DNA from: Glebionis coronaria
Taxonomy: Eukaryota; Streptophyta; Magnoliopsida; Asterales; Asteraceae
Direction: 5' to 3'
Length of the DNA: 64,000 nt
Assembly: GCA_025667525.1 (NCBI GenBank)
Contig: CM046876.1
Coordinates: forward strand, 477,110,557 to 477,174,556
The translations under genes and the position numbers were made by a program. Position 1 is the first letter of the stretch; every line of letters begins with the position of its first letter. The notes below the pieces were generated by a model. It was not told the origin of the DNA, did no database searches, and saw only the letters and a program-made list of their open reading frames with translations. This document shows positions 33,801 through 44,660 of this stretch, piece after piece.

Positions 33801-35601
33801 GCCCTATGAAGAAAACTACCCTACGCATGACCTGGAACTTGCTGCAGTGGTGTTCGCATTGAAAATATGGAGACATTACTTATACGGAGAATCATGCGAC
33901 ATTTTCACGGATCACAAGAGTTTGAAGTATATCTTCACACAGCGAGAATTGAACATGAGACAAAGGAGATGGTTGGAACTGTTGAAGGATTACGATATTA
34001 ACCTACAGTATCATCCCGGGAAAGCTAAGGTAGTAGCAGATGCACTCAGCAGAAAGTCCGGAATGATCAACGGCATTGAGATCAAGGAACAAAACATAAG
34101 AGACATGGAGCGGCTAGACATCGAAATCATGGTACGTGGGCAGCACGGATACTGGGCGAATCTTAGAGTAGAACCTGAGTTACTGACTAGGATCAAGGAA
34201 GCGCAGAAGGATGATGGAGAGATTTGGGCGATAATTCAGAATTTGGAGAAGCAGACAGAATTCAGAATGGACGCAGACGGTATCGTTTGGCAGGGCACGA
34301 GACTTTGTGTTCCTGACAATCAAGAACTCCGGGAAGCATTGTTAGCTGAAGCTCACAGCTCCCCATTTTCTATACATCCTGGGTCGACAAAGATGTACCA
34401 TGACATCAGACAGCACTTTTGGTGGAGTGGTATGAAACAGGATGTAGCCACTTATGTCTCCAAATGTCTTACCTGCCAGCAGATTAAGATTGAACATCAG
34501 CGATCGGGCGGTCTCCTTCAACCGTTGGATATTCCAGAGTGGAAGTGGGACAAAATAACCATGGATTTTGTTACCGGTCTTCCGCCTACCAAGAAGAAGC
34601 ACGATGCTATTTGGGTCATTGTTGATCGACTCACCAAATCAGCTCATTTCTTACCGATACGCAAGGAAGATCCGGTAAGTAAACTCGCAGATACTTACAG
34701 AAGGGAGATCATGAGACTCCACGGCACTCCCTCCAGCATCGTCTCAGACAGAGATCCTCGTTTCACGTCGCGATTCTGGAAAGGTCTGCAAAAAGCATGG
34801 GGTACACAACTTAAGCTGAGTACGGCCTTCCATCCTCAAACGGACGGACAATCGGAGCGAACAATTCAGACATTGGAAGATATGTTAAGGTCGTGTGCGT
34901 TGGAATGGACAGGTGATTGGGACGATTACATCTGTTTGGTCGAGTTTGCATACAACAACAGCTGGCACGCAAGTATCAAATGTGCTCCTTTCGAAATGTT
35001 GTATGGCAGAAAGTGTCGCGCTCCAACTTGCTGGGATCAAGTGGGAGAGCGAACACTCGAAGGACCAGAGATTATAGAAATGACTAATGAGAAGATCGAG
35101 GTAGCTAAACAGAAGTTGCAAGAAGCACGGTCACGTCAGAAGAGTTACGCCGATAAACATCGTAGGGACATACATTTTAATGTGGGAGATCACGTCTTCC
35201 TCAAGGTTTCGCCGGCACGTGGTGTTAAACGCTTCGGGATCAAAGGAAAACTCAGTCCTCGTTTCATCGGACCTTTTGATATCATTGAACGAATCGGTGA
35301 AGTATCTTACCGATTGGCGTTACCTCCTCAGCTTTCGCACGTGCATAACGTGTTCCATGTGTCCTTACTCAGAGGGTACAATTATCATCCCCTTCACATG
35401 GTTCAGTATCCACTGGAACAGATACGTGAAGATCTCACTTTTATAGAAGAACCCGAACGAGTACTCGACAGGCAAGAACGAGTCATGAGAAGGAAGACGA
35501 TTCCTTTCATCAAAATTCTTTGGAGGGACCATACCGAGCGGGAAGCCACTTGGGAAACAGAGGAGTCTATCCGGGCTTCTTACCCTCACTTCATATTTTG
35601 A
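30851..35601 (+). CDS. Tekay-A gag-pol polyprotein with three predicted gag introns
   Basis: Read as exons 30851-31527, 31612-31761, 31836-31900 and 31973-35601, this is one frame of 1,507 codons with stop. Order: gag capsid region ([24 protein letters not shown]), zinc knuckle [14 protein letters not shown] (32074-32115), protease [11 protein letters not shown] (DTG 32275-32283), RT with catalytic FIDD (33277-33288), RNase H (about 33700-34060, [25 protein letters not shown]), integrase HHCC (HPGSTKMYH...CLTCQQ), DDE core ([28 protein letters not shown]), GPF end (RFIGPFDII) and a degenerate chromodomain-like tail ([16 protein letters not shown]). The sole defect is an in-frame TAG at 31484-31486 where Tekay-B has CAG. 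The start is uncertain: 30851 is the first in-frame ATG, but similarity may begin slightly upstream after a possible splice acceptor (TTATACAG, 30796). Confidence 0.85.
31528..31611 (+). other. Predicted gag intron 1, Tekay-A (84 bp)
   Basis: GTAAAC...TTCCAG, inserted after the second base of an arginine codon (AG|G). It contains in-frame stops. Removal joins ERPDKR to KTGDR. Tekay-B has an 89-bp GT-AG segment at the same codon and phase. Confidence 0.8.
31762..31835 (+). other. Predicted gag intron 2, Tekay-A (74 bp)
   Basis: GTCCTA...CTACCAG, again splitting an arginine codon as AG|G. The flanking residues NNS-R-NHGNG correspond to NNN-R-NSGNG in Tekay-B, where a 69-bp GT-AG segment lies at the same place. 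Confidence 0.8.
31901..31972 (+). other. Predicted gag intron 3, Tekay-A (72 bp)
   Basis: GTGAAC...TCAGCAG, splitting a glycine codon as G|GN. The exon between introns 2 and 3 is 65 bases in both Tekay-A and Tekay-B. After removal the frame runs straight through the zinc knuckle into pol. Confidence 0.8.
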
Positions 35602-35660
35602 GTTCGGGTATGTTACTTCTTTTCAGCTTACTTTATCTATAATTCGGGGACGAATTATTC

Positions 35661-35678
35661 TTTTTAGGGGGTAAGAAT
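35661..35678 (+). other. Polypurine tract of Tekay-A
   Basis: AGGGGGTAAGAAT directly before the 3' LTR; it primes plus-strand synthesis in this class of element. Confidence 0.85.
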
Positions 35679-38633
35679 TGTAAAACCCGCATGCTTTTAC
35701 CATGAATAGTGCCCTTAAGATCGTACGTCCTAGATTAAAACTTACCTCATTTAGTATTGATCACATTCATGTGCTAATAATCAAGCAAGTGCATACGTGT
35801 ATGACATGACAAGTATCGATTACGTACGAACTCATGATAAACAGTTAATAAATATGTCACGTGAACATAATTAAATCATGATCACCATTTAAAATACGAA
35901 CTAGAATAATTACGTAAATACATATAATATAATTACGAGCGTTAAGATTACGATAAACGACATGATAAAATAAACAGAAACACTTTAAACACGAGCACGT
36001 TTAACCACGAACGAACACGAAACATCGGGACACGAGAAAGGTACGGGTACCCCATGTTGGGCCCCCATACCCACGGCACAACAACAAGAAATGGGCTAAG
36101 CCCATGGACTTTTACAAGTAAAGGGGGGTAAAGAGTAAAACTAGTTTTCATTTTCACTTTTTCAAGAAAGAAAACATAAACCCTAAAAGATTTTCTCCTC
36201 CTCCTCTTTGCTCTCTCTTGTGCCGCCACCTAGAACACCACCATAGGAGGGTGTTGTTGATTTTTGACATTAAATACAAGTGTTAGAAACCGTGTTTGTT
36301 CATCCCCTTTCAAGCTACGTATTGGTATATCATTCTAAACCCTTCTTTTTAATTCTTTTTAATCTTTGATTATTTTCATGAACATGTTATTATTTTCTTA
36401 TTAAAAACATGATAATTAAACATTGATCTAACATGTTTTGGGGTTAATTAAAATCAAAGAATGATTTATAAGGGTGTTTGTTTTTAGCCGCCTAGCAAAA
36501 CAAACCCGAGGGGGGTTTGGTTTGCTTATTGCCGCCACCACCAAGACCATTTTTGGTCTTGGTTGGTTCTTGTGGGACCCACGGCAGCAAGGAGGCACAC
36601 GTGCCCCGGGTTTGGCTCGGGGTACGGTGTCGAATTCATGCCCGATTCATGGTTCGTTGGTTAAATCATGATCTATGTTACATGTTAATTTTTATGAATC
36701 ATGAACTTAGGATATAAATTAATTAATAACATGAGATATTAATTAAATCATGACTTAGGTTATTCTAATTATTAATTTAGCATGATATTAATTTAACCTA
36801 AGTATTTATGTTATAAGTTATAATTAATTAATTATTTAAAACATGCCTATAATTAATTAATTTAGACATGACTTAGGTTATATTATTAATAATAATAATA
36901 CACATTTTAACCTAAGTATTTTCATTTCATTTTAATTAAAACATGTTATACTTTAATTAAAATGCTTAACCTATACTTTAATTAAAATACATGAAATAAT
37001 AATTAAACTATATACTATATCATATGACTTAAGAAATCAGCTTATAAACACGTAGACTTATATGTTAGCTTATGTAACCAGCTTAATTCTAAATATGGAA
37101 ACTGCTATTTATAGGAACTTAATTAAATAAGACAACTAATCTATTAATGGAAACCTTCTATATATGGAAATCTATCTATTTCAGGCAGTTAATCTAATCA
37201 TGGAAACCTTCTATATATGGAAACTTATTTAATTAAGGCAGCTGATCTATTTTTGGAAACTTTCTATTTTTAGAAACTAATCTATTTTAAGCAGTAAATT
37301 CTATTTTTGGAAACTTTCTATTTTTGGAAACTTTCTATTTTTGGAAACTTTCTATTTTTGGAAACTTTCTATTTTTGGAAAACTGCTATTTTTGGAAAGT
37401 TACTTATTATTACACAGTAAGTATAATAATACATGAAATACCAGTAATACTTAATCAGATTAATCAGAGTACAAGATAAACACAGTTTAAGGCTTTAAAC
37501 AGTGAACCATGACCTAAAACATACCAAGTCAGCTAAAATGAGACATAAAACTCAGTACGTAATCAGTGAATCGATACTTATACACGTGTGTATTCATGTA
37601 GCGTTAGTGATCCAGAAGTATGAGTCTTTCTTCCGTTCATTCACTGGACTTGAGGTACGGATTCCCGTCCTTTCAGTATGGACATTCCTTCCTTTTAGGA
37701 TTTCTCCGTATGCAGCCAACTGTTTTCCCCAGTATTTGTTTTATTGTTTTGAACTGCTTATGTTTTAATTAGCATAATCTATAGCCATATACAAGCATGA
37801 CCAGTTTCACCTAGTTATGGAGGTACCATAACCATAACATTGGAGGCACCAATGTTATGACTTCCCCACGGCGGAGTGATTGCTCGTGGCGTCCCTTTTC
37901 AGTTTTGGCCATATTATTATATCAGGTGGGGCGTATGGGTGCATCCTAGTTACATGTTTTATTCAGTTTATCATGGTGAATGTGGTGTGTGTCTTGCATC
38001 CTTCACAAGGAGTTGATCCCTCCTACCCAAACCAGTATATTAATTAGAGGCATCCCCTCTAATCAGCATGATGAGGTCACCCCTCCAAGTATTCATGCAC
38101 GTGACCTTTTCATGACCTATATGGGCTATGGTATATTTATGTTAAAACAGTTTTCATAAGATAAACATAAGGCTTTTCAAACTATAAAACCAGTTTTCCT
38201 AATACTTAACCAGTTTACTCAGAACTTAGTCTTCCGCTGTTATATGTTACATGTTTATCCTATTTCATGCTATATTGTACATCCGTGCACTGAGCGTCTT
38301 GCTCAGCCGTTTTCCTTTTCATGTTCCCAAAACGGCAGGTACTTAGGGACGCTCGTAGATCTCAAACGTACGTGCATATGGATTGGAAGCTTTACTGTCT
38401 TTCTTTACTTTATGCATTTCCTTTACTTTGATACAGTTGCTTTGGACATTGTTTCGTCCTTTCCTTTTACAGTATTTATGTTTGTGTGTGATGAGCTTTA
38501 CTTTGGGGTTACCGATGTTTGATTCCGGTATTTCCCTTTTATGGTCGAATAATGCTTAGACATTTATCCTTGTATGCTTTGATGACACGCCATGATTATG
38601 CGTAATATTCCATTTCCAAAATGGGGTGTTACA
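35679..38633 (+). repeat. 3' LTR of Tekay-A
   Basis: 2955 bp, nearly identical to 27368-30340. It has four full copies of the 17-mer array (about 37300-37367), one fewer than the 5' LTR, which explains most of the length difference. Confidence 0.95.
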
Positions 38634-38638
38634 ATGTT
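38634..38638. repeat. Target duplication ATGTT, right copy (Tekay-A)
   Basis: Matches 27363-27367. Copia-1 coding sequence resumes here. Confidence 0.95.
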
Positions 38639-39622
38639 TCTTTGCTAAAGCCGCAGACTCTGTCAATTGGCTTTGGCATAAGAGACTGTCACATCTAAAT
38701 TTCAAAGATATGAACAAACTTGCAAAACAAAACAAAGTTCTTGGCTTACTTTCTCTTGTGTATGCAAAAGACAAACCTTTGTTCAGCCTGTGAAAAAGGT
38801 AAACACAAGAGAGCTTCTTTTAAGCCAAAACTGAACTTTTCTATCAGGAAGTGTCTTCATCTTGTTCATATGGACTTGTTTGGACCAGTCAGTCCAATGT
38901 CTATAAATCATGAGAAATACACTCTTGTGATTGTTGATGAATATTCTAGATACACTTGGGTATACTTCCTGAAAAAGAAAAGTCAAGCTCCTGAATTCAT
39001 AATGTCTTTTATCAGGCAAGTAGAAAATCAAAATGATACTAAAGTTAAACAAATACGAACTGATAATGGAACAGAATTCAAGAACCAAGAGCTTGAGAGT
39101 TTTTGTGATGAGAAAGGAATTTCTCAGAACTTCTCTTCTCCTTACACACCTGAACAAAATGGTGTGGCTGAAAGGAAGAATAGAACTCTCATCGAAGCTG
39201 CTCGAACCATGCTTAATGGATCCAATCTTTCAAAACACTTCTGGACTGAGGCCGTAAAAATAGCTTGCTATACTCAGAACAGATGTATCATTGTCAAAAG
39301 ACATGATAAGACTCCTTATGAAATATTCAAGGAAAGGATTCCAGATATCAGCTACTTTCATGTGTTTGGTTGTCCTGTGTTCATTCACAATCAAAAGGAC
39401 CATCTTGGTAAATTTGATGCCAAAGCTGATGATGGATACTTTCTTGGATACTCCTTCGTCTCCAAAGCCTTCAGGGTCTTCAACACAAGGAGACAACAGA
39501 TTGAGGAGTCATTTCATGTCACCTTTGATGAAAGTATGGATGCCAGTTTCCATTTTAGCCCCCAAGACAAGTTCCATATCTTTAGTATTCATAAGATACT
39601 TAAGAATGGGTTTAATAACAGT
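38639..39622 (+). pseudogene. Copia-1 integrase
   Basis: Continuation of Copia-1. It has the GAG-pre-integrase segment (WLWHKRLSHLNFKDMNKLA), the zinc end (CSACEKGKHKRASF), the catalytic core with HMDLFGPV, RTDNGTEF and SPYTPEQNGVAERKNRTL (the D, D and E of the triad are all present), and the FHVFGCPVFIHN and DDGYFLGYSF blocks. One extra T near 38777 shifts the frame between the first segment and the zinc end. The frame ends in unrelated DNA near 39622, so RT is lost. Confidence 0.85.
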
Positions 39623-40540
39623 CTAATGTTTTACTGCGGGATTATGTTCGAATCGACTACACAAATTTAAACATGCATAACATACCGAAAAACACGTAAA
39701 TTGCACACATAATTGTAATTAACATTTTTCTATAAACTAAAATCATGCAAACTTATTTTTTCCACGTTATTATAGATCTAATTACACCTATATTAACAAT
39801 TACAAGATCTCATCAACCGACTAAGAGGTCTCATGATCGTACAACATTTGCCATGTTAGTATCAAAACACCGTTTGAGGCACTGTACGGTTGTAAGTGTC
39901 GTTCACTTGTTTCTTGGGCTCAAGTTGGAGATAGCCAACTCACTGGTCCCGAAATCGTTCATCAAAACTACTACGAAGATTGTTCTAATCAAGAGCCGAA
40001 TGCACGCAGCTCGTGATCGTCAAAAGAGTTATGTCAATGTTCGACGTAAGCCTCTAGAATATCAAGTGGGAGACAAAGTTATGTTGAAGGTATCGCGTTG
40101 GAAAGGTGTGATACGTGTTGGAAAACGAGGGAAGCTAAATCGCTGGTACATCAGACAGTTCAAGATCCTAGCTAGAGTGGGAACGGTAGCCTATAGGCTT
40201 GAGCTACCAGAAGCGCTTAGCTGCGTGTACAGTACTTTTCATGTCTCAAATATAAAGAACTGTCTTTCTGATGAAGCGCTCGTCATTCTATTGGAAGAGA
40301 TAGAAATCGACGACAAATTGCACTTTGTCAGAGAACTTGTCAAATCATGGACCGTGAGGTCAAAGAATTGAAGCAAAGTCGTAATCCTATCATCAAAGTT
40401 TGATGAAATTCTAGGCATAGTCTTGAATTCACCCGGGGGTGCAAAGATCAATTCCACAAGAAATATTCTCCCATATTTTTCGACCCTCGTGTCGATAACA
40501 CACCCGAAGCTTTTTTAACGAAGGAAAACTGTAACATCTG
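39623..40540 (+). pseudogene. Gypsy integrase C-terminal fragment and LTR start
   Basis: A decayed chromovirus-like fragment. FEALYGCKC and [17 protein letters not shown] are readable at about 39868-39965 in one frame. Then, after a frameshift, come [20 protein letters not shown], the GPY-type module (here GKLNRWYIRQFKILARVG) and LSCVYSTFHVSNIK (to about 40260). The last part ends near 40370. TGTAACATCT at 40529 may be the start of its 3' LTR. It lies on the same strand as Copia-1 but is a different superfamily; how it truncated Copia-1 is not clear. Confidence 0.7.
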
Positions 40541-42206
40541 GTAATATTTATATTTGATAGAATTTCATTTCTTACCCTCGTTAATTCACTCCTTACACTT
40601 ACGAGAATATCTTGCTATTTAAACAGGAAATATCCCCGTAATATGTGAAAAACATGTACAGACGTGTATTATCCATAGACACTACTCAATTGACGTTATT
40701 ATGAACACTGTGAGTGTGTCGCCACTGATTTCGTACTCTTACGATTCATATTATCGTTCTCCAAATTAGTTTTACAATACGTGAAATTACATGAATTACG
40801 TGACCAATTGATCGACCTTTACATGAACAACATGCGCTATAGCTTTTGTTATTTTATTTGTGCATTGAAGTAGGGTAATTAGGATATAGTAGTGTGTGGG
40901 TTAATTTAATTATTTATTTTCTACTATGTAATAAAAATTGAAACGAAATAAGTTGAAAAACGAAGAAAAAAAAGTCTATGAAAAGTATATATTAAAATTG
41001 ACTTTATAGAAAGAAAATTAAATGTTTGTCGGCTGATATATTTTTTTCACCTAATGATTAATGGTTTTAAAAATACTAAAAATCAAAAATAAAAACAAAT
41101 TTTGAGTTTAATCTCAGACCAAAATAAAGATGAATAGTAGAGAATTAATCTTTGGCATTCAAAAAAAGTTTAATATCCGAACGAACTATATAGTTAAATG
41201 ATAAGAGACGCTGTATGAATTTGTATAATGGTTGGTGTGTATTTAAATTCTGTGGTTTGTTGTACTAACTCCGCCCATTGATAAAATTTGGATTAACATA
41301 CATGCATGTATTTAACCTGTCTTAGAAGGAGTCACAATCGTGTGAAAATAAAAGGAAATAACCAAAGTCTAAAAGGTTACTTATTCTACTTAAATTGTCG
41401 TCATCATGTGTATCACATAGCATTAGTGTTTATATTTTTATACATGCAAAGTAACATATTTTTGTGAAAAATCAAAAACTATATCTAAACTCATACTAAA
41501 AATCATTCCACTACATCTAAACAAAAGCCAATAATAGTTGTAACGTGCTTTAGTGGATTCACACCATAAAAGCAACCCATTCTTTGGCCAAGCTAAGCTT
41601 TTGTTTGATTATTTCTTTCCTAAGAGGAACTATAGCACCTCAAAAGTTTAAGTTCTATTCATCTCTAACTAGATCGCTACACACAGCCAAGAGCAGGCTT
41701 TGCTGGATCATCATATCTCGAACCTGAATATTCTTAGATGTTTCAAGCCAGGCCTTTATTGTAATATATATATATACACTAATTATGAACTGTCCATGCA
41801 TGTAGTGCTTTATAAAAGAAAAAAATGGCCATGGAAGAGAACATGATAGCTAGGGCTTGCGCGGCATTTAACCTGAAAATGATAAACATCGACATATATA
41901 GCGATGTTCACGATTTCTTTATTATAATAGAAGTCACAGTATTGACAATTACAACAAAACCTTTTTATAAAACATAAATAAACTAAGCACAAACTTATTT
42001 CATAATCAGCCTCTAGGTACATACATATCATCTTAAAAGCCTGCAAGATCAAATTGAGAATAATAGATACATATTATTCTGTTGAATCATGTTAGCTTTG
42101 AAGAACATATGTGACCATCATCGAGATCTAAAGAGTGGTTGCTTAGGCAGTGCCTAGCATAACTTATTCATATATCAACACTAAATCAATAAATTTAATG
42201 ATAAAA
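40541..42206. other. Non-coding, possible LTR remnant then MYB 3' flank
   Basis: AT-rich DNA with no supported gene. The first few hundred bases may be remains of the LTR that begins at 40529. A TA-dinucleotide run is at 41765-41776. The last few hundred bases before 42206 would hold the 3' UTR of the MYB gene. Confidence 0.5.
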
Positions 42207-44147
42207 TTAATCGATTAACCCTGAACTAAATTGCTGATGAGTTGTTGGAGTAAACGAGTCTATACTAAACTCTTCTTGACTACCCATTGTCCATGAAGTG
42301 ATCAAAGAGTTGTCCCATGTTAATGAAGGTGCTATTTCACTATAAGGATCAAAGACCGGTTTTATAGTATCCTCGTCAAATAATTCTATATCGTTCCATA
42401 TTTCGTCCATTGAGTAATGCCCGTCTTGTTCTTCTTTAAAGTTGCTAACCTTACTAGTAGCCTTCTCAGAATTCTTTTTGTTACTAATGTTTTTCCCTTT
42501 CATGCCTGTTAACATTTCAACCCCCCCAGTGTCGTAGAAGTTTCTTTCCTTTTTCTCAATCAATGGCATGGAACCCATGATTGGATGGCTGTTACAAACT
42601 GATGAAGAGGAAGAGCAATGTGAGAGAGACGGAGAAGGAGACTGAGATGTTTGTTTTTTCATTTCTTGAGCTTCTTTCCTAGTGTGAGTTCGCCAGTAGT
42701 TTTTGATCTCGTTATCAGTTCGTCCAGGTAATCTCCGTGCAATCTTAGACCACCTGAAAACGACGATATACGTTTAGTCTGAACTAAGGTAACGAGATTA
42801 TATTCCTTTAATCTAGCTAGGAGAACAAACAAAGTAAATACTCAATAAATATAGAATGTCGGTTGGATAACATTATATTGTAAGTTCATGCATGACATAA
42901 GAGGAAATTTAAACTAATAGAATCAAGAACAAGGACTGTTTTTGGATTAATGCGCGTCTAACTTTTTCGAAAGATCCACAAAGATAATAAAATTCCTAAA
43001 GTAGTTTAAGAGTGTGACATCCAATAAGGAAGAAAGGGAAAGGGCCAAGTATAATAGCTTAATAAAAATAATTTCATGTATATCAAAAACTGTCCAACTT
43101 GAGGAAAAGTTTTAGAGATAACTAATACTATTTTGTTTATCATTTACTTACAATCAAATTGAATTACCAATAATCTCATATAGGTATATATATGTAACTC
43201 TCATTAATATATGTATATATGAAGAGGATTTCACAAATTAGACTTTGTAGATGCCCATTCTCTAGAGTTTGTTCTAAAAAATAAAGTTACAGCTTACAGA
43301 GTTACAGGAGACCAGAAGCCATGGAAGATTAGCTAACACCTGGTCTATTGGCATAGTATAAAATAAACATAATACAAAAGAGTTAGCCAAGAAATATATA
43401 CAGAAACACAGTCATGATTCATGTACATGTGTGGAGATCATAGTGAATAAAAAGACAAAATACATACAAATAGTATACGCGCTCGAAAGATACATACACA
43501 AAGAGAAGCACGTACAGGGTATAGCGAAAAAGCACACTCCTAATTATTTGTAAAAACAGACATTTTATAAGCCTTTTATCATTCCTAATCAGAACTCACA
43601 GCAGAAACATGATTAGAAGGATGTTGATCATGTTATGATATACTGAGTTAGAAGAAAAAATTGTGCTAACTATTTTTTTCTGGAAAACTTTATAAATATG
43701 TGGAAATTAGAATGGAAAGATTGGTGATACCTGTTGCCAAATTTTGAGTGGAGTTCAAGAACTAGCCTTTCTTCATGAGGAGTTAGTTTCCCTCTTTTCA
43801 ATTCTGGATTAAGATAGTTAACCCATCGCAACCTGCAACTTTTTCCGGTTCTTTTCAAACCTGAAAATCATAAATTCCAAAGAAATTTTTTTCCCATTTT
43901 TTTTTTGGGATATACACAAGAAAATATGTTAATTTGTGAATAGATATGTAAAAGAAATTTCCTGTCATAAAAATATCATCCTAATGAACTATAGTTTGGT
44001 TCTTTTTACTCCCGCCACCTTCAAACCTGAAACATTGGCAATGAAGTCCCATCGGCGATCTCCAAACATGTGAACGTAAAATACCAATTGGAAATCTTCG
44101 TGTTCTGTCCATGGACCTTTTCGCATCATCTCATCGTCTTGCCCCAT
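42207..44147 (-). CDS. MYB48/59-like: R2R3-MYB transcription factor, MYB48/MYB59 type
   Basis: Three exons: 44147-44027 (121 bp), 43860-43731 (130 bp) and 42753-42207 (547 bp, with TAA), giving 265 residues. Introns are 166 and 977 bp with GT-AG ends; the 130-bp middle exon and the splice phases are those usual in R2R3-MYB genes. R2 ([20 protein letters not shown] to LRWVNYL) and R3 ([20 protein letters not shown] to NYWRTH) contain all the expected tryptophans except the first of R3, which is leucine, as is normal for a hydrophobic residue there. The GDRRWDFIA segment and a C-terminal [10 protein letters not shown] box point to the MYB48/MYB59 group, nuclear DNA-binding regulators. ATG at 44147 has a strong context (A at -3, G at +4); an upstream in-frame TTG is not used as the start. 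The gene looks intact. Confidence 0.9.
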
Positions 44148-44245
44148 GTTCTCTGTTTTGCTTTTTGATTTCTCTCTAGAATTTAAGCTTTTTGCGTGCT
44201 GCAACTTGCAAGTGAGTATGTAATTAGCTTTGGTACGGTGGAGGT

Positions 44246-44253
44246 TATTTATA
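44246..44253 (-). promoter_or_regulatory. TATA box of the MYB gene
   Basis: TATAAATA on the minus strand, about 100 bases before the start codon, implying a 5' UTR of roughly 70 bases. Confidence 0.55.
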
Positions 44254-44580
44254 GTGAGGTTTTTTCATTTTTTGTGGGTGGGCTGAACTTTATGATAATG
44301 TCACACTTACAAATTAAATTCAGGCCGGCCTATGGTATTTTTGCTATTATTTTAGTTTTAATTGCATCTTATTAGTAAATTATACGAACTATTTCTAGTA
44401 TTATAAGTATGTATCTTACTCATATGTGTAGGTTGGATTATGAGTATGTATCCACGGCCTGTACTTTTAATTATGCGCGGGTCAAGTAAAGAGAATTGAG
44501 GTTAGGTTGATCACAAAGACTACATGTGCGGTCAGCCGTTATTGGTTTTCTGACTTTCTCTGTGCATCGCAAATTGTTTA
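44254..44580. other. MYB upstream region
   Basis: No gene. It probably holds the proximal promoter of the MYB gene. The far end passes into a SINE-like repeat. Confidence 0.4.
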
Positions 44581-44660
44581 ACTGGCCGGGAGGTTCGAAC
44601 ATGATGGGTCGTCTCTGAAACCTATAAGACATCTTACCACTAGATCACACTCGATATGGC
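44440..44660 (-). repeat. tRNA-derived SINE candidate
   Basis: On the minus strand an A-box-like TGATCTAGTGGTAAG (44647-44633) and a B-box-like GTTCGAACC (44600-44592) are spaced about 33 bases apart, as in plant SINEs. The body then runs through TTACTTGACCCGCGC to an AT-rich end near 44460. Target duplications were not found, so the ends are approximate. Confidence 0.5.

Larger units (their letters stand above)
27368..38633 (+). mobile_element. Tekay-A: young, nearly intact chromovirus
   Basis: An 11.3-kb element with two LTRs of about 2.96 kb, Met-type primer site, gag-pol, polypurine tract and perfect ATGTT duplication. By eye I count about 17 substitutions and two small length changes between the LTRs, about 0.6 percent, so the insertion is recent. 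Very long LTRs, a FIDD RT box, GPF-type integrase end and a chromodomain-like tail place it in the Tekay/Del group. Confidence 0.95.
23131..39622 (+). mobile_element. Copia-1 (TNT-like), split by Tekay-A and truncated at the 3' end
   Basis: The 5' LTR, Met-type primer site, gag, protease and integrase appear in Copia order. Tekay-A interrupts it at 27363-27367, between protease and integrase. If one copy of the ATGTT duplication is removed with Tekay-A, the reading frame rejoins exactly (SGA...CFFAKA). The element stops near 39622, after integrase; RT, RNase H and the 3' LTR are missing. Confidence 0.85.

Noticed and set aside
32736..35121. Several open frames antisense to Tekay-A pol
   Set aside because: They are shadows of the strongly coding sense frame.
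44148..44204. N-terminal extension of the MYB protein to 44204
   Set aside because: The codon at 44204 is TTG, not ATG. The ATG at 44147 has a strong context and gives the usual length before R2.
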